DNA of 64,000 nt from Neocallimastix lanati (nom. inval.) (lineage: Eukaryota > Neocallimastigomycota > Neocallimastigomycetes > Neocallimastigales > Neocallimastigaceae). A program made the position numbers and the translations under genes. The stretch spans positions 1,425,001 to 1,489,000 of the forward strand of contig JACVTC010000023.1 of NCBI GenBank assembly GCA_016946835.1. Direction: 5' to 3'. Within the stretch, counting starts at the first letter, position 1; the number at the start of each line of letters is the position of its first letter. Below the pieces are notes generated by a model that was not told the origin of the DNA, did not search any database, and saw nothing but the letters and a program-made list of their open reading frames with translations. Shown here one piece after another: positions 27,495 to 47,243 of this stretch.

Positions 27495-27900
27495 GTAAAA
27501 TTTTATACGTGTAAAATCCATTAATAAATGAAATCTTTTAAGTTATAATTTAAATTAAAAAAGGAAAAAAAAAATATATATACATTATATAAATTATATA
27601 ATTAAAATTTTTGTTACATTTAATTTTTTACAATTCAAAAAAATTAAATGGTAATTCTTTAAATTTCTTTTACATTATTTTTATTTTTTTTTTTTATTTA
27701 CTAAAATTTTATACGTGTCAAATTCATTAATAATTGAAATCCTTAAAGTTATAATTTTAATTAAAAAAGGAAAAAAAAAAAAAAATATATATTTATATAT
27801 ATAATAATCTGAAAATGTATATATATAATTAAAATTTTTGTTACATTTAATTTTTTACAATTTTAAAAAATTAAATAGTAATACTTTGAAATTGTATGAA
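27495..27900. repeat. Tandem duplication, about 205 bp period, diverged
   Basis: The block beginning aaaattttatacgtgt at about 27498 recurs at about 27703. Both copies carry attaaaaaaggaaaaaaaa and aattaaaatttttgttaca followed by tttaattttttacaatt. The copies differ by substitutions and A-run lengths, so the duplication is not recent. It ends just before the tail of a decayed LINE. Confidence 0.8.
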
Positions 27901-27939
27901 ATTAATTTTTTTTTTAATTTTTATTATTATTATTATTAT

Positions 27940-28995
27940 TTTTTTTTTAGACTAGGAATAAACTTTATTTATTAATATTTACTAAAAAAAATACATGAAA
28001 ATTTTTAATATTGATATTAAAAACACGTGATGTGTTTTGAATATGAAATGGCCTCTAATTCATCGTTGATATACACCTTGAGTATAAAAATTATCATTTG
28101 AATCTATATTAGAATTTTTTTTTTTTGCATTATCGTTTTGAACGTTCACACTCTTGACAACTATAGGTCTAATGTTATATAAATTGATCATAGTGTAAAA
28201 ATTACTAATCATAATATCATAATATCTCTATCCCAGTAAAAGTTTTCAATTACTTTTTTTTTTTTTTTTTTTTTTTTATGGAAATTTATCTAATTTGTAT
28301 GCTAAAAATTTTTTCCTTTCTTTATCTCATGAATAGCGTCTTCTACATGATATCTCTCTTAAAGTAAAACAGAGATAATACGATAATACAGATAATACAA
28401 TATAGGTTTTTTTTTCATTTTTTTTTTTCATTTTTTTTTTAAAAAAAAAACATCTTACCTGAACAATTGCACATTTCGCCAATAGAGGAGGAATGTTTAA
28501 AGTTCTTTAAAAACACAATAAAGGGAGGGAAAGCTATTCACATTGAAAAAAAAAGCCTTTCAATCCAATATAATCCTATATTAACTTGTGTCTGTGTATT
28601 TCTTGTTTTTGTTTTTCTTTGTTAGATCCAAGTAGAGATGCATAATACGAAACTTGTCCAATTATTATAGTAGCAAATAACATTCGGTTATAAGGGGATA
28701 GGAAGATAGATGAAGATTCTTAAGAAATCCTTTAATGGAATAAAGTGTTTTTTTTTTTTTTTTTTTTTTTTTTTTTCTAACTTTATTATTCATTTTCCGT
28801 ATGATCGGTTTCAGTTCTAAATCATTTGAAAACAATACCCCTAAAATACCCCTAAGAAGGTATAGCAATTCTGTTTTAGGAAACTCTTGTCTTGAAAAAT
28901 TTTGTATAAAATTGAGTTTCAATTTTTTTTTTTTTTTTTATGGTTCTCTATTGATATGTAGATATCTAAAAATATTTTATCATATAATTATTGGT
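27940..28995 (-). mobile_element. Decayed LINE copy G: 3' end and RT thumb region
   Basis: On the minus strand the copy ends TATTCCTAGTCT plus an A run, the same end motif as other copies in the window. Inside, the minus strand encodes KSVNVQND near 28150 (compare KSVDVEMIRH in element C). Near 28480 and 28630 are remnants of the conserved segments downstream of the thumb (...PPLLAKC... and the SLLGS-like segment). Near 28800-28880, ELLYLLRGILGVLF...LELKPIIRKMNNKV matches YTYLGIPF...LDLKPIIAKMNSKI of fragment X. Several long T runs interrupt it, and it has many stops and frameshifts. It is non-functional. Confidence 0.7.
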
Positions 28996-29423
28996 GAATA
29001 AACGAAGATATTAATAAATAAAAAATTATTATTATTTTTTTTTTAATAAAAAAAAAAAGTGAAAAAGTGTAAATAATATTAAATATCAAAAGTATATTTA
29101 AAAATTTGAAAATTGTACATGAGATGGAACGAACCAATTCCCACAGGAATATAAATAAAAAAAAAGTATTATAATTGCATAACCATTTAAATATATATAT
29201 ATATATAACATTATAATACTATATATAAATGATTTTATACATAAAAAAATAGTTTATCCATGAGAAAACAAAATGAAAATATGAAATATGAAAAAAAGGG
29301 GAAAAAAATTACTAGAAAGAAAAATGATAAATACTAGAAAGAAAAATGATATATATTATTTCTTAAAAAAAAATTTTTTTTTTTTAAATATTAAATAACT
29401 TTTGATAAATGATATTGATTACA

Positions 29424-29460
29424 AACAAGGGCAATAAGTAATTGTACCAAAAATATACAT

Positions 29461-29470
<10 letters not shown>
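29424..29470. repeat. Short dispersed repeat ending in an A run
   Basis: The sequence ggcaataagtaattgtacca followed by aaaatatacattgtg and a long A run resembles 44636-44685 (ggcaataagcaattgtacca...aaaatattcagtcattgtg). These may be 3' scraps of one retroposed family. Only two copies are visible. The rest of 28996-30239 is A/T simple sequence, including an (ATT)n array at about 29517-29567. Confidence 0.55.
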
Positions 29471-29496
<26 letters not shown>

Positions 29497-29511
29497 GTAA
29501 TACGATATAAA

Positions 29512-29567
<56 letters not shown>

Positions 29568-30010
29568 TTATCGTCTTTTTTTTTTTTTTTTTTATTATTA
29601 TATATATATATATATAAATTATATACTTTTTATAATATTGATAAACAAAATGATAAATGATTTAGTATTAAATTATGTCGAATAAATTATTTTATTTTAA
29701 TAGTTTTCTTAATTTATAAATAATATTAATCATATTTACGTAGATAATAAAATTAATAAATAATAAATTATGAAAATAATATTTATAAATTAGATAGTAT
29801 AAAAAAAAAAAAAAGAAATATATATATATATATATAATTAATATTTATGTTAATAATAATTATATAGACTAAAAAAAAAATATAAAATATTAAATTATAA
29901 AAAATAATATATATATTAATAAAAAGATTAAAAACATTTAAAAATTTATCACTAGAATATATAATATTTTTTTTTTTTTACAATATATTATATAATTTTA
30001 CAATTATAAA

Positions 30011-30046
<36 letters not shown>

Positions 30047-30239
30047 TTTTTTGAATTATTTTGCTTTTTAATATATAAATATAAATATATAAGGTTTTTC
30101 ATATTAATATGAAATATTAATTATATTTAATAATATAAATAATAAAAATATTTAAAATTTTAAATATTTATTAAAAATTTTAAAAGCAATTATGGTATAT
30201 TATTATTATTATTATTTTTTTAAAAAAAAAAATATTTGT

Positions 30240-36886
<6,647 letters not shown>

Positions 36887-39800
36887 TGTATTCTTTTTTT
36901 GTTTTTAATATTAATATATTTTAGCATATAAACAAAAATAAAAAAAAGTATTAAATTGAATAATATATGAAAATATATGTTTTAAAATATTATGAGAAAA
37001 TATTTATAAATTTTATAAAATGAGATTTTCTCATTGGGCATATCATATTTCAATACATATTATATATAATTTTTTTTTTTTTTTTATATAAATTATTTTT
37101 ATATATATTATTTATATAAAATTATTTTTATACTGATATTTTATTTATTTAAGTTTGGATTTTATTATTATTTATTAATTCAATTGAAATTATTTTTATA
37201 ATTTTGAAATAGGGTTTTAATTAAAAATTTTCACATTTAAAAAAGCACTATATATTTTTGATAAATTACATTTATTTTTAAATAAAAAATATTTATAAAT
37301 TTATAAAACATGTAATATTCTTATATTATTACTCAAATAATTATTAATTTTAATATAAAAAAAAAAAAACACTATAATTAAAAACGATAAAAAAAAATAC
37401 TATATATCACAATTTTTTAGTTCTTTTTTCTTTTTTTTTTCCTTTTCAGGAAAAAAAATATATAAAAAAGTTTGTATTAATATAAAAGTATTACTAATAG
37501 CTCATAATATTTATTTATTTTAGTTATTTTAATAAAAAATGGATTTTTTTTTTTTTTTTAAAAAAAAAACATATATATTTATAAAAAAAAAGTGTTCATG
37601 AATTTTGAATTGTTAAATAAAAAATATTTGTTATTTTTGGTTTTTCATTTGATTCTATAAAATATTTTTAAATAAAATAAGAAATATGATATATTTTTTA
37701 TTCTTATTATCATTATTATTTTATATTAATATGAAATACTATTTTTATTTAATTTTTTTTTTTTTACTTTTTTTTTTTTTTTGGTATTAATTTACTTTTA
37801 CTATATTATTTGAAATTTATTACAAATATTATAATAAAACAAATTTTTTTAAAAAAAGTATTTATTCTGAAGATTTTAATAAATTTTATATATTTAAATT
37901 TTTATATTATATATATATTTCTTTTGTATATTACTAAAATATTTATTTAATTTATTCTTTTTAATTCCATAACGTTTTTATAGTTTATAGTTTATATTTT
38001 ATTATTATTATTATATTTTATTATATTAAATAAATAATAATAAAGATTTAGATTTTTATATTTTAATTTCTATTTTTGAAAAACAATTTTATAAAGAAGT
38101 GAATTTATTAATATATCGTTATTCTTGAATTTATTGCTTTTATTTTATTTGGTTTATTTATTTAATGTAAATTTAACAATTCACCCATTTATAATATAAG
38201 CAATATTTATTTTCAAGATTCAAATCAAATGTGTAAATTTTTAAGAAAATTTTTAAAAAAAAAAAAAAAAAAAAATTCTCTTTTTATCTTATTATATATT
38301 AAAGAAAATTTTATTTATTTATAAATAATTAAAGTGAAAATTTTTTCAAATTTAAAAAAGAATAATAATTAAAGTTTATATTTAATATATAATATATTTT
38401 TTTTTATATAAAATATTTATAATTATTTTTTTTTTTTTTAAACCAATTTTATTTATAAAATAAATTCTAATTTTATTTTATATATATTTTAAATAATAAT
38501 AGTAATAATAATAATAAATTATATATATAATTTATAAATACGATATATGGATGATAGTTTTGATATTAAATGAATATGTAATTTATTAACTCATGAACTA
38601 AAAAAAAATATATATATATTTAATAAATAGATTAAAATGATGAGGAATGATTATCAGTAAGATGGAATATATTAAAATATATATAATATGAAAAAGGCTT
38701 GATGATTTTAGAAAGTAATTAAAAGAGAGAGAAAAAAATATTATTATAAATATATTAATAATTAATAATAAGAAGGGAATAATATAAAATAAAATAAAAT
38801 AAAAAAAGAACATTTAAGAGAAAAGTATCAAAATAATTATTTAATTATTAATTATTTTTTTTTTTATTAATTTTAATTATTATTAATTAATATTAATTAA
38901 TATATTAATTAATTAGTAATTTAATAATTTATATCTAACATTATTATACAAATGGTTCAGTTGATTTTTTTATTAAATTAAACTATATATTACGTTATAT
39001 TAGATTATATATAAAATTAATATATTTTAAAAAATAGATATTTTTGACTTTTTTTTTTTTTTTTTTTTTTTTTGAATAGTGAACCCCTTATATTTTAATT
39101 TAATTTAAAAAATTGGTTAGAAATGAAACAATTCCAATTAACTATAAGTCTGTTGATTTCTTCTGCTTTATTTTTAAAAGAAAAATAATACATAATTTAA
39201 AGCACCATATTTGTCATTTTAAAATAAAGAAAAAATTTTATATTGCTAAAAATTTCCTTTATATTAATGTTTTTTTTTTTTTTTTTCGTTATTAAATTTA
39301 TTTATGAAAAATCATAACAATTAAATAATAATTAAAATTGAAATGTGAATAAAATAAAAATTAAACAACTGGTTAAGTATATTTATGGAAAAAATTAATA
39401 GAAGATAATATATTTACAATTTAAAGTTTACCATTTTATCTTAAATTAATAAATACTTTATTCATATACATTTAATAATATATTTTAATTATTATTATAA
39501 TAGTTTCTATTATTTTTTTTTTTTAAAAAAAAAATTTTTAAATAATATTGATTATATATTATATATTATTATTACTTCACCATTTTTGCTGAATAATTAT
39601 ATATTTATTTATATATTTATTTTAATTTTATAATATTAATAGATAAAATGAAATATATAAAGTATTTAAACTAATTATGATTAAAATTATTTTTACAAAT
39701 TTGAAACAAAAAATATTTAATAACAAATATTTTATAACAACATATCCAATTTAAAACGGATAAAAATAATATAATATAATATATATATAAAAAAAACAAA

Positions 39801-40274
39801 AAGAATATTTTTTAATAATAAAATAGAAATTGAATATTCTAAAATTTTATTAAATTTAATAATATTAGTTTATAAAATTCTAAAAAATAATCATAAAGTC
39901 ATTAATTAAACCCCTTTTAATGTATAAATATAAAAAAAAAAAAAAAAGCATTTTGTCAGTTATATTTGATTTTTTTACAGATGATTTTAAATATTATAAA
40001 CTAATTAATTAATATTGAAATTACAATGACTTCTATAATACATCATATTGTTTAACATATATAAAAAAAAAAAAAAAACATAAAACATTATTAATAATAG
40101 AAAATAAATAAATTAATATGTATTTCTGTGTGACATGACTAAATATTAATAATTAAAGTTTTAAAAATGAAAATTTTAAAATTTCTAAAAAAGGATAAAA
40201 TATAATTAATATTAAAAAATAAAAAAATAATTAAAATCGATATTTATTGAAAATAATAAGAATAATAATAATAA

Positions 40275-40311
40275 TGATAAATAATAATAATAAATAATAT
40301 TAATAAATAAT

Positions 40312-40372
<61 letters not shown>

Positions 40373-40386
40373 TATTAATAAATAAT

Positions 40387-40450
<64 letters not shown>

Positions 40451-40464
40451 TATTAATAAATAAT

Positions 40465-40519
<55 letters not shown>

Positions 40520-40520
40520 T
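40275..40520. repeat. Higher-order repeat: three units of about 76 bp within (AAT)n
   Basis: The word aaataatattaataaataa begins at 40292, 40368 and 40445, each followed by taataataattaa and then a long pure (AAT)n run. The regular spacing of 76-77 bp shows duplication of a larger block rather than only triplet slippage. Confidence 0.85.
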
Positions 40521-41095
40521 AGGAACATAACTACATGAAATAAAATAAAACAATAACTTCTGATTAGAAATAAAGTTTTTAAAATAATCAAATGATTAAG
40601 ATGATAATAAAAATTATATTTTCATTATTTACTTATTTATTTATTTATTTATTTAATTTATTTAATTTATTTATTTATTTAATTTATATCATTTTTTTAT
40701 TATTAATAATGAAAAAAAAAAAAAAGTTTATTATATCAAATAATAATTATTAATCATTGTTAATAATTAAAATGAAATAATTTAAAAAAAAAAATTAATG
40801 ATATGGATTTATAATTTAAAAAAAAAAAAAAGATAGATTATATATTAGAATATTTTAAAATGATATATTTTTCCTAAATCAATGAATGATAATGACTAAA
40901 GCAATTTATATATACTACTTTAAAATCATTATCAATTATTTTATTTATTTATTAACTACTGTAACTATAAACTACTATTATTTATAGTTTTTTATTAATT
41001 ATTATTCATTATTTTTTATTTATTAAATTTATAAATATTACTATTATTCATAATTGTTTTTTACGATAATTGATTATTATTATAACCATTATTTT

Positions 41096-41345
41096 TTTAT
41101 TTATTATTTATTATTTATTATTTATTATTTATTATTTATTATTTATTATTTATTATTTATTATTTATTATTTATTATTATTTATTATTTATTATATTATT
41201 TATTTATTATTTATTATTTATTTATTATTTATTATTTATTATTTATTATTATTTATTATTTATTTATTATTTATTATTTATTTATTATTTATTTATTATT
41301 TATTATTCATGATTTATTATTTATTATTTATTATTTATTATTTAT
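41096..41345. repeat. (TTATTTA)n minisatellite
   Basis: About 250 bp of ttattta units with occasional expansion, ending in ttcatgattta and T runs. It has the same unit types as the array at 14460-14656. Apparent open frames here are only YLLFI-type translations of the repeat. Confidence 0.9.
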
Positions 41346-41459
41346 TTTTTTTTTTACTTTTTTTTTTTTTCGTCAGTATTAATAATTGAAAAAAAAATTA
41401 TTACAATTAAAATAAACTATCTATTTTTCATGAAAGGGATTCAATAGACGCAATATTCT

Positions 41460-41487
41460 TTTGTATTCATTTAAAAATGAATACAAA
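41460..41487. repeat. Small perfect hairpin (13-bp arms)
   Basis: The arm tttgtattcattt (41460-41472), two A bases and the arm aaatgaatacaaa (41475-41487) are exact inverted repeats. It lies shortly before a decayed LINE copy. Its function is unknown; it could be chance in such AT-rich DNA, though the arms are not simple repeats. Confidence 0.7.
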
Positions 41488-41876
41488 GAAAAGATATCAT
41501 TTAAAAATTTGTTGAATTTAGTTTTTCTTTTTTTTTTGTTATAAGACAATTAATAACTACTAGAAAATGTTTTCTTCTAGTTCTAAATTACAAAGAATAT
41601 AAATTATATATATATATATAATAACTCAATAGAAAATTTCATCTAGATTCTAGAGTTTTTATTTTATAAAAATTTCATAGACTATTATTTTTAAAAATTT
41701 TTATAGATGAAATATTATTATTTTAAGTAATCATCTATGTAGTATATCATACTATATTACCCGGATACATTCCCAACTCCACTCGCTTCTCGAAATGCAC
41801 CTGATTTTCCTAGTAAAACTTTCGTATTTCTCCAAAGAAATTTTATTAATGAGTTTTTGTATTGTTAATCTACTTG

Positions 41877-41907
<31 letters not shown>

Positions 41908-41949
41908 TTTGTTCATAAAAAATGTGAAAGTGTTGGTATTTTTTTTTTT

Positions 41950-43600
41950 TGGACTAAAATGAGAAATAGTACAAGAAAGACTCTTTTCACTTTTTAAAGC
42001 ATTTGAATCCTCGCCTCAAGATAAAAATTAGTTATAGGAGGAATAAATAAGTTCATTAGACATATCAGAATTAGTGGTATTGGCATTGGCGGTTATATCA
42101 TAAGCAAATTCTTCATAGTATATTCTGCAAAAAACGGATGAGTTAATCTTCTTGAGATACTAGAGCATTACCTGCTTTATCTTTAAATGTACACACACGA
42201 AGGATTGAGAAGTTGAAGAGTAAGAAGGTTTTAGAGGTTTTCTTTAAGTCCACAGATCAACTATGTTGAGGGTCTTTTTTTTTTTTTAAGAAACATTCAC
42301 CGATGGAATGAATCAAATTTTTACATCTAAATATCCTAATATATCCTCCTTAATAGTAATGATAAATTCTGAAAGAGAAGAGTCCTGTATTTCTTTGAAG
42401 AGATCAAAGAATGCTTGAACTTTAAAAAAAAAACACTTCTAAGCTTAAAAATTTTTTAATCCCTTCTCTAAAGATAAATGTTTTTCATAAGATAATTTCT
42501 TAATGTAAGTAGGGCAATGAAATGATGAACTCTTGTAGATTTTTTAGGAACTCTTTCTTAAATTTCATCACCTAATTTATTGGCGGTAAAGAGGAGTTTC
42601 TTTACCATTGCATTAGAGTCCAGTTTATCGCTATGTTTTAATTCAGACAGTAAACATTTGAATTTATTATGAGAGAAAATTGCTTCATGTTTATCCTTAA
42701 CAAATTCGACTAAACCATTTAATTTTTTTGTTTTTATTCAGAAAGCAACATAATATAACCATGAGATGAATTTTTTTTTTTACAAGAAAGAACAAGTGGT
42801 AAGTGGTCAGAGACATCATTAAAAGAGTAGCGTACAGAAGCAATACTCAAATAATCTTTCAATTTATCATAAAATAATTATATAGTCAATACAATAATTT
42901 TTTCCACCATTTGACAAAGTAAACTGGTGATCAATCATATCCATTAACATACCATTGAAAAGAAATTCTAAGAATAAGATTCTTTTAAGTTACTATTTAG
43001 TCCTATTGAATTCACCAATAATAGCAGAAGAGTTATACAGGTGATCTTGAACCAATTAGTAAAATCAATTTTCACTTTATCTTTAAGAGTCTTTATGTTT
43101 TTGTTTATGTTTTTTTTTTTAGTTAAGGATATAAATCTTTCCTAATGAATATTGAACGACCCCCCTCAAAAGAAAACTATATTTATTGAGAGTATCTATC
43201 CATCTATCTATATATCCATCTATCTATATTCTAAATTATCCTTAGTGAATTGGCTGTAATTGGGGAATACGCATACCAGGAATTTTCATGTCTGCAGGTC
43301 TCAATACTGTTCTATAATGATTGAGAAATGAATAGGAATTAGAAAAAGAATGAAGTAATTACCAACTTTCTTGAAGATAAATGCAAATAAGGATTAAAAT
43401 TGAATTCAAATGAGTTAAGTACGCCATGTTTTTTTTTTTTTTTTTTTTTTATTTTTGGAGTATGAATTATTAGTATTTCAACTACTACAGAGGTTAAAAT
43501 GTTGAGGTATTCGAGAAGGGATCAGCATACCGACAGAAGACTATCAGAGATAGGAAATAGTGGGTTCAGAATAATTTCTGGTTCATTTTTAATTAATTTA
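41950..43600 (-). mobile_element. Decayed LINE copy F: endonuclease-to-RT linker region
   Basis: Plus-strand text such as aagtggtcagagacatcatt (42797-42816), gtgatcaatcatatcc near 42933 and tcatcacctaatttattggc (42568-42587) parallels element C at 52028-52047, about 52110 and 51807-51826. The order is the same on both, so F covers the region from the endonuclease C-terminal motif (SDHFPLI, ID-VLF) to the segment before the RT. All frames are broken by stops and indels and by T-run insertions. F is more diverged from C than A or B are, so it is an older copy or another lineage. Confidence 0.7.
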
Positions 43601-43986
43601 TATTGTTAAATATGTAAATTATATGAAGTAAACTTCCAATTTATTCTGTTGATAAAGTAAGTATTTTGTAATAATATAATTAACTTTCAAATAATATAAT
43701 ATTATTATTATAGTTAAATTCCTTGGATGAAGTAGTTTTCCTTATTAGTATATTGTCTTTTTTTATAATAATTCCATAAATAAATAATAGGATTAAAATT
43801 TTAATTTTTTTTTATAACAATTCCATAAATAATTTGATTACAATTTGAATTTTTTTATTTTATAACAATTCCATGAATAATTTAATTACAATTTGAATTT
43901 TTTTTTTTTAATTAAAGAATTCCCATGGACTACTTTCAGTTCAAGATTCAAGTTCATGAATGAAAATTAAAACAAAAAAAATTTTT

Positions 43987-43988
<2 letters not shown>

Positions 43989-44020
<32 letters not shown>

Positions 44021-44345
44021 GATAATGATAATGATAATGATAATGATAATGATAATGATAATGATAATGATAATGATAATGATAATGATAATGATAATGA
44101 TAATGATAATGATAATGATAATGATAATGATAATGATAATGATAATGATAATGATAATGATAATGATAATGATAATGATAATGATAATGATAATGATAAT
44201 GATAATGATAATGATAATGATAATGATAATGATAATGATAATGATAATGATAATGATAATGATAATGATAATGATAATGATAATGATAATGATAATGATA
44301 ATGATAATGATAATGATAATGATAATGATAATGATAATGATAATG

Positions 44346-44438
<93 letters not shown>

Positions 44439-44452
44439 TAATAATAATAATA

Positions 44453-44484
<32 letters not shown>
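43989..44484. repeat. (AATGAT)n hexanucleotide array followed by (AAT)n
   Basis: Roughly 63 nearly perfect copies of the hexamer aatgat run to about 44373, then interrupted aat triplets to about 44484. The array is open in several frames (Met-Ile, His-Tyr, poly-Ile) on both strands, but nothing around it suggests it is translated. Confidence 0.95.
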
Positions 44485-44635
44485 GCCATAAAAAATAAAA
44501 ATAAATTTTTTGCTTTGGTCTATTCTTTGAAGATATTCTTTTATATATATATTGTATTGTATTTATTTCACTCAGGATTTGCAACCTAATAAAAAAAAAA
44601 TAATAAAAATAATATAATATCTTTTACAACTAGTG

Positions 44636-44790
44636 GCAATAAGCAATTGTACCAAACCAAAAATATTCAGTCATTGTGAAATGTTTGGATTTTTTTTTTT
44701 TATCACCAGCCTCAATACCATAAGAATTAAGATAGCCTTTCATCAATGCATCCCATAGAAAGTGATATGTACCATGAGGGGGGGTGAAGG
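44636..44790 (-). other. Possible protein-coding fossil and dispersed repeat scrap
   Basis: The right part (about 44700-44780) reads on the minus strand as an open segment HGTYHFLWDALMKG followed by YLNSYGIEAGDK. That is more protein-like than anything else between 43.6 and 45.0 kb. The left part is the ggcaataagcaattgtacca repeat also present at 29424. I cannot assign the peptide to a family; it may be part of a retroelement tail. There is no start, stop context or splice evidence for a gene. Confidence 0.35.
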
Positions 44791-45018
44791 GAAATCATCA
44801 CAATGAATTGTTTAAGTTTACTTTCCTTTAATATTTTATATTATATATTCTTTATTTTATGTTGCCTTATTCCCTCCTAAAATCCAAATTTCTAAAAAAT
44901 ATTTTATTTCGTATATTTTTAAATTTTTACATCATTAAAATTTAAATGATAAAAGTTTGAAGTTTAAATAATTATAACTTCTTGAATACTTTACAATCAA
45001 TAATTTTAAGATTGTTGA

Positions 45019-45431
45019 TTTTTTTTTTTTTTAGACTAGATAGAGAATACACCTTCATTGCTTTATTTATTAATTATTATTAAAAAGTATTAATACATTG
45101 TATAATAAAAATTCATCATAAATGTATTAAGTTAAAAAATAATAGATAAAAAATGTATAAAAAAAAAAAAATTAAAAAAAAATAAAAATAAAATTTAATA
45201 AAATATTAAAGTTTATGTTAATACAAAGAAAATAAATTGAAAATAAAGAGAAAATTTAAAAGTTATTACGGTAATATCATTTGAATAGAGATTATTTCTA
45301 CCAAAAAAAAAATATTTAATTAAAATAAACCAAAGAAGTAACATCTGTAAAAGAAGATAGTATGAAGGCCATTAAACTCTTCTACAAACCAAGAGAAGTA
45401 TTATCAGGAGATACAATTTTCAGTTGATTCA

Positions 45432-45472
<41 letters not shown>

Positions 45473-47198
45473 GACTATTACTATTTGTCTAAGATGTACA
45501 AGGAGGACTTTTTTATTTTTCTTTTTAAAGCAGAAATTATTGAGATCTTTTATCGTTATTTATTCATTCATTTATTAATTACATGTAATATAAAGAAAAA
45601 AAAAAAAAAGATAAAAAATAAATAAAAAAAAAAAAAAAAAAAAAAACACAAAAATAAAATAAAATAATGGTATAATGTGTATTCTAGTTTCAATTTAATT
45701 AATATTTGTAAGACTTCACAAGGGCATTATTATACTTAAGTATAATAATTAATTTTGACTTTGCAATGTTAATCATAATTTTAAGATACGAAATTATGAT
45801 CTTCATTGGTTGCACTAGCCCCTGCTGGCCTGTCTTACTGTTTCTTCAGCATTGACGCTCTTGGTAGTAGTAGTATGATTAGATTTGAACCTATGGAACA
45901 AAGACCATTGCTGAGCCAATAGCAATAGGTATAATCGATTGGAAAAGTGCCGCAGTAACCACCAAGAACGGAGTATCAGAATAAGCACCTGATTTCATCT
46001 GGCACTTAAATAGATCCTCCCATTCCCTTGTACCTGTTACTTATACTTCGACCTCCAAGAAGGAAATTAAAACACTTTTTCACACACACTAGAATCAACA
46101 TACACTATTATTTTCAATACTATTACTAACATTACTAATAATACTATTACTAATATTACTTAAACTAATATTACTATTACTATTATTACTATTTCTATTA
46201 TTACTATTACTATTATTACTATTTCTATTATTACTATTACTATTATTACTATTATTATTAATACTGTTGCTGTAATCATTATTACTATTAACAATATCAT
46301 TTGTTAGGTTGTCACGGTAGAAAGCATTATATAAAAATAAAATTTTATCATTAACTTTACTACGAATATTATTGAAAAATGGACAAATCAATTAATCAAT
46401 GACTTATCCATTGTTTATTACTTTTACAACAGGGACAAAGATTAGGACACATTTGATCTATTATTTTTACAGCTTTAGCAATTCTAGCATCTAATCTATA
46501 TCCGCTTCGTGCTCTCAATAACCAATAGAAACCATAATGAAAGATCAGGATATTCATAACAAAGTTTTATAAATTTTGATGTTTTCTTCGAATTTGTTTT
46601 TTTGTCATAAAACTCAGCTTTTACAGAATTTGATTTTCATATCTCTTTTCCAATAAAAATCCTTGATTTTATTATTGTTATTACCTCTTTTCTCTAGTTT
46701 GCGTTTAAGAGTTCTACTTTCTTTTGTCCATGTATATTTTCTAGATTTAGGAATATTATTAACTAAATAGGAAATAATACAATTTGAATCTTTCCATTTA
46801 TCAAAACATTTGACTTGAGACAAAGCACACTTAGCTGACAATGGAGGAATATTTAAATCTTTTGAAATAGAATATACATTGATAAAAGATTTGGCTTTTT
46901 TGTAAACCTGCAACCCATCTTAATCCTTTATTAATTAATTTCTGAGTATTATTTGTTCTCGCTTTATTTGAACCAAGTAAAGGTGCAAAGTAAGAGACTT
47001 TACTAAGTACATAGGAGTTAATTATAATCTTCTCAAATGGAATAGGAATTTTGGAATTTAAAAGAAATTTACTAACAGAAAAGAGAGCTTTAGTAACTTT
47101 AGAGTTAAGTAATTTAATAATAGGGTTCAACGATAAGCTTTTATCAAATGGTATTCCTAAATAAGTATAACATTAGTTATTGGGATTGGTTTACCAGC

Positions 47199-47203
<5 letters not shown>
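45019..47203 (-). mobile_element. LINE copy A: 3' part, decayed, interrupted by element B
   Basis: On the minus strand the 3' end is GTGTATTCTCTATCTAGTCT plus an A run (plus-strand T run 45019-45032). Moving 5', it holds the C-terminal extension remnant (KSVN near 45865), a (AGTAAT)n-type Asn/Ser insert (46120-46260), and a zinc finger DQMCPNLCPCCKSNKQWISH (46385-46450). Then come WTKESRTLKRKLEKRG (about 46730), the SYFAPLLGSNKARTNNTQ segment, and YTYLGIPFDKSLSLNPII (about 47150). Frameshifts and stops are many. It ends at 47203, where the tail of element B begins. The poly-A run at 45436-45470 may mark another small insertion. Confidence 0.8.
47191..47203. repeat. Target-site duplication of element B, left copy
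   Basis: TTACCAGCAAGAT lies directly against the B tail (T run from 47204). An identical 13-mer is at 54178-54190, just beyond B's 5' end. This fits target-primed insertion. Confidence 0.8.

Positions 47204-47243
<40 letters not shown>

Larger units (their letters stand above)
36887..41450. other. Gene-free low-complexity stretch upstream of ATG1
   Basis: There is no frame with protein-like composition and no RNA gene. The stretch holds A and T homopolymers, (TTTA)n near 40630-40685 and the arrays listed separately. The ATG1 promoter should be near 36887-37200 but no element is recognisable. Confidence 0.65.

Noticed and set aside
43995-44441. Long open frames of Met-Ile, His-Tyr or poly-Ile
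   Set aside because: They are translations of the (AATGAT)n and (AAT)n arrays in several frames on both strands; there is no gene context.
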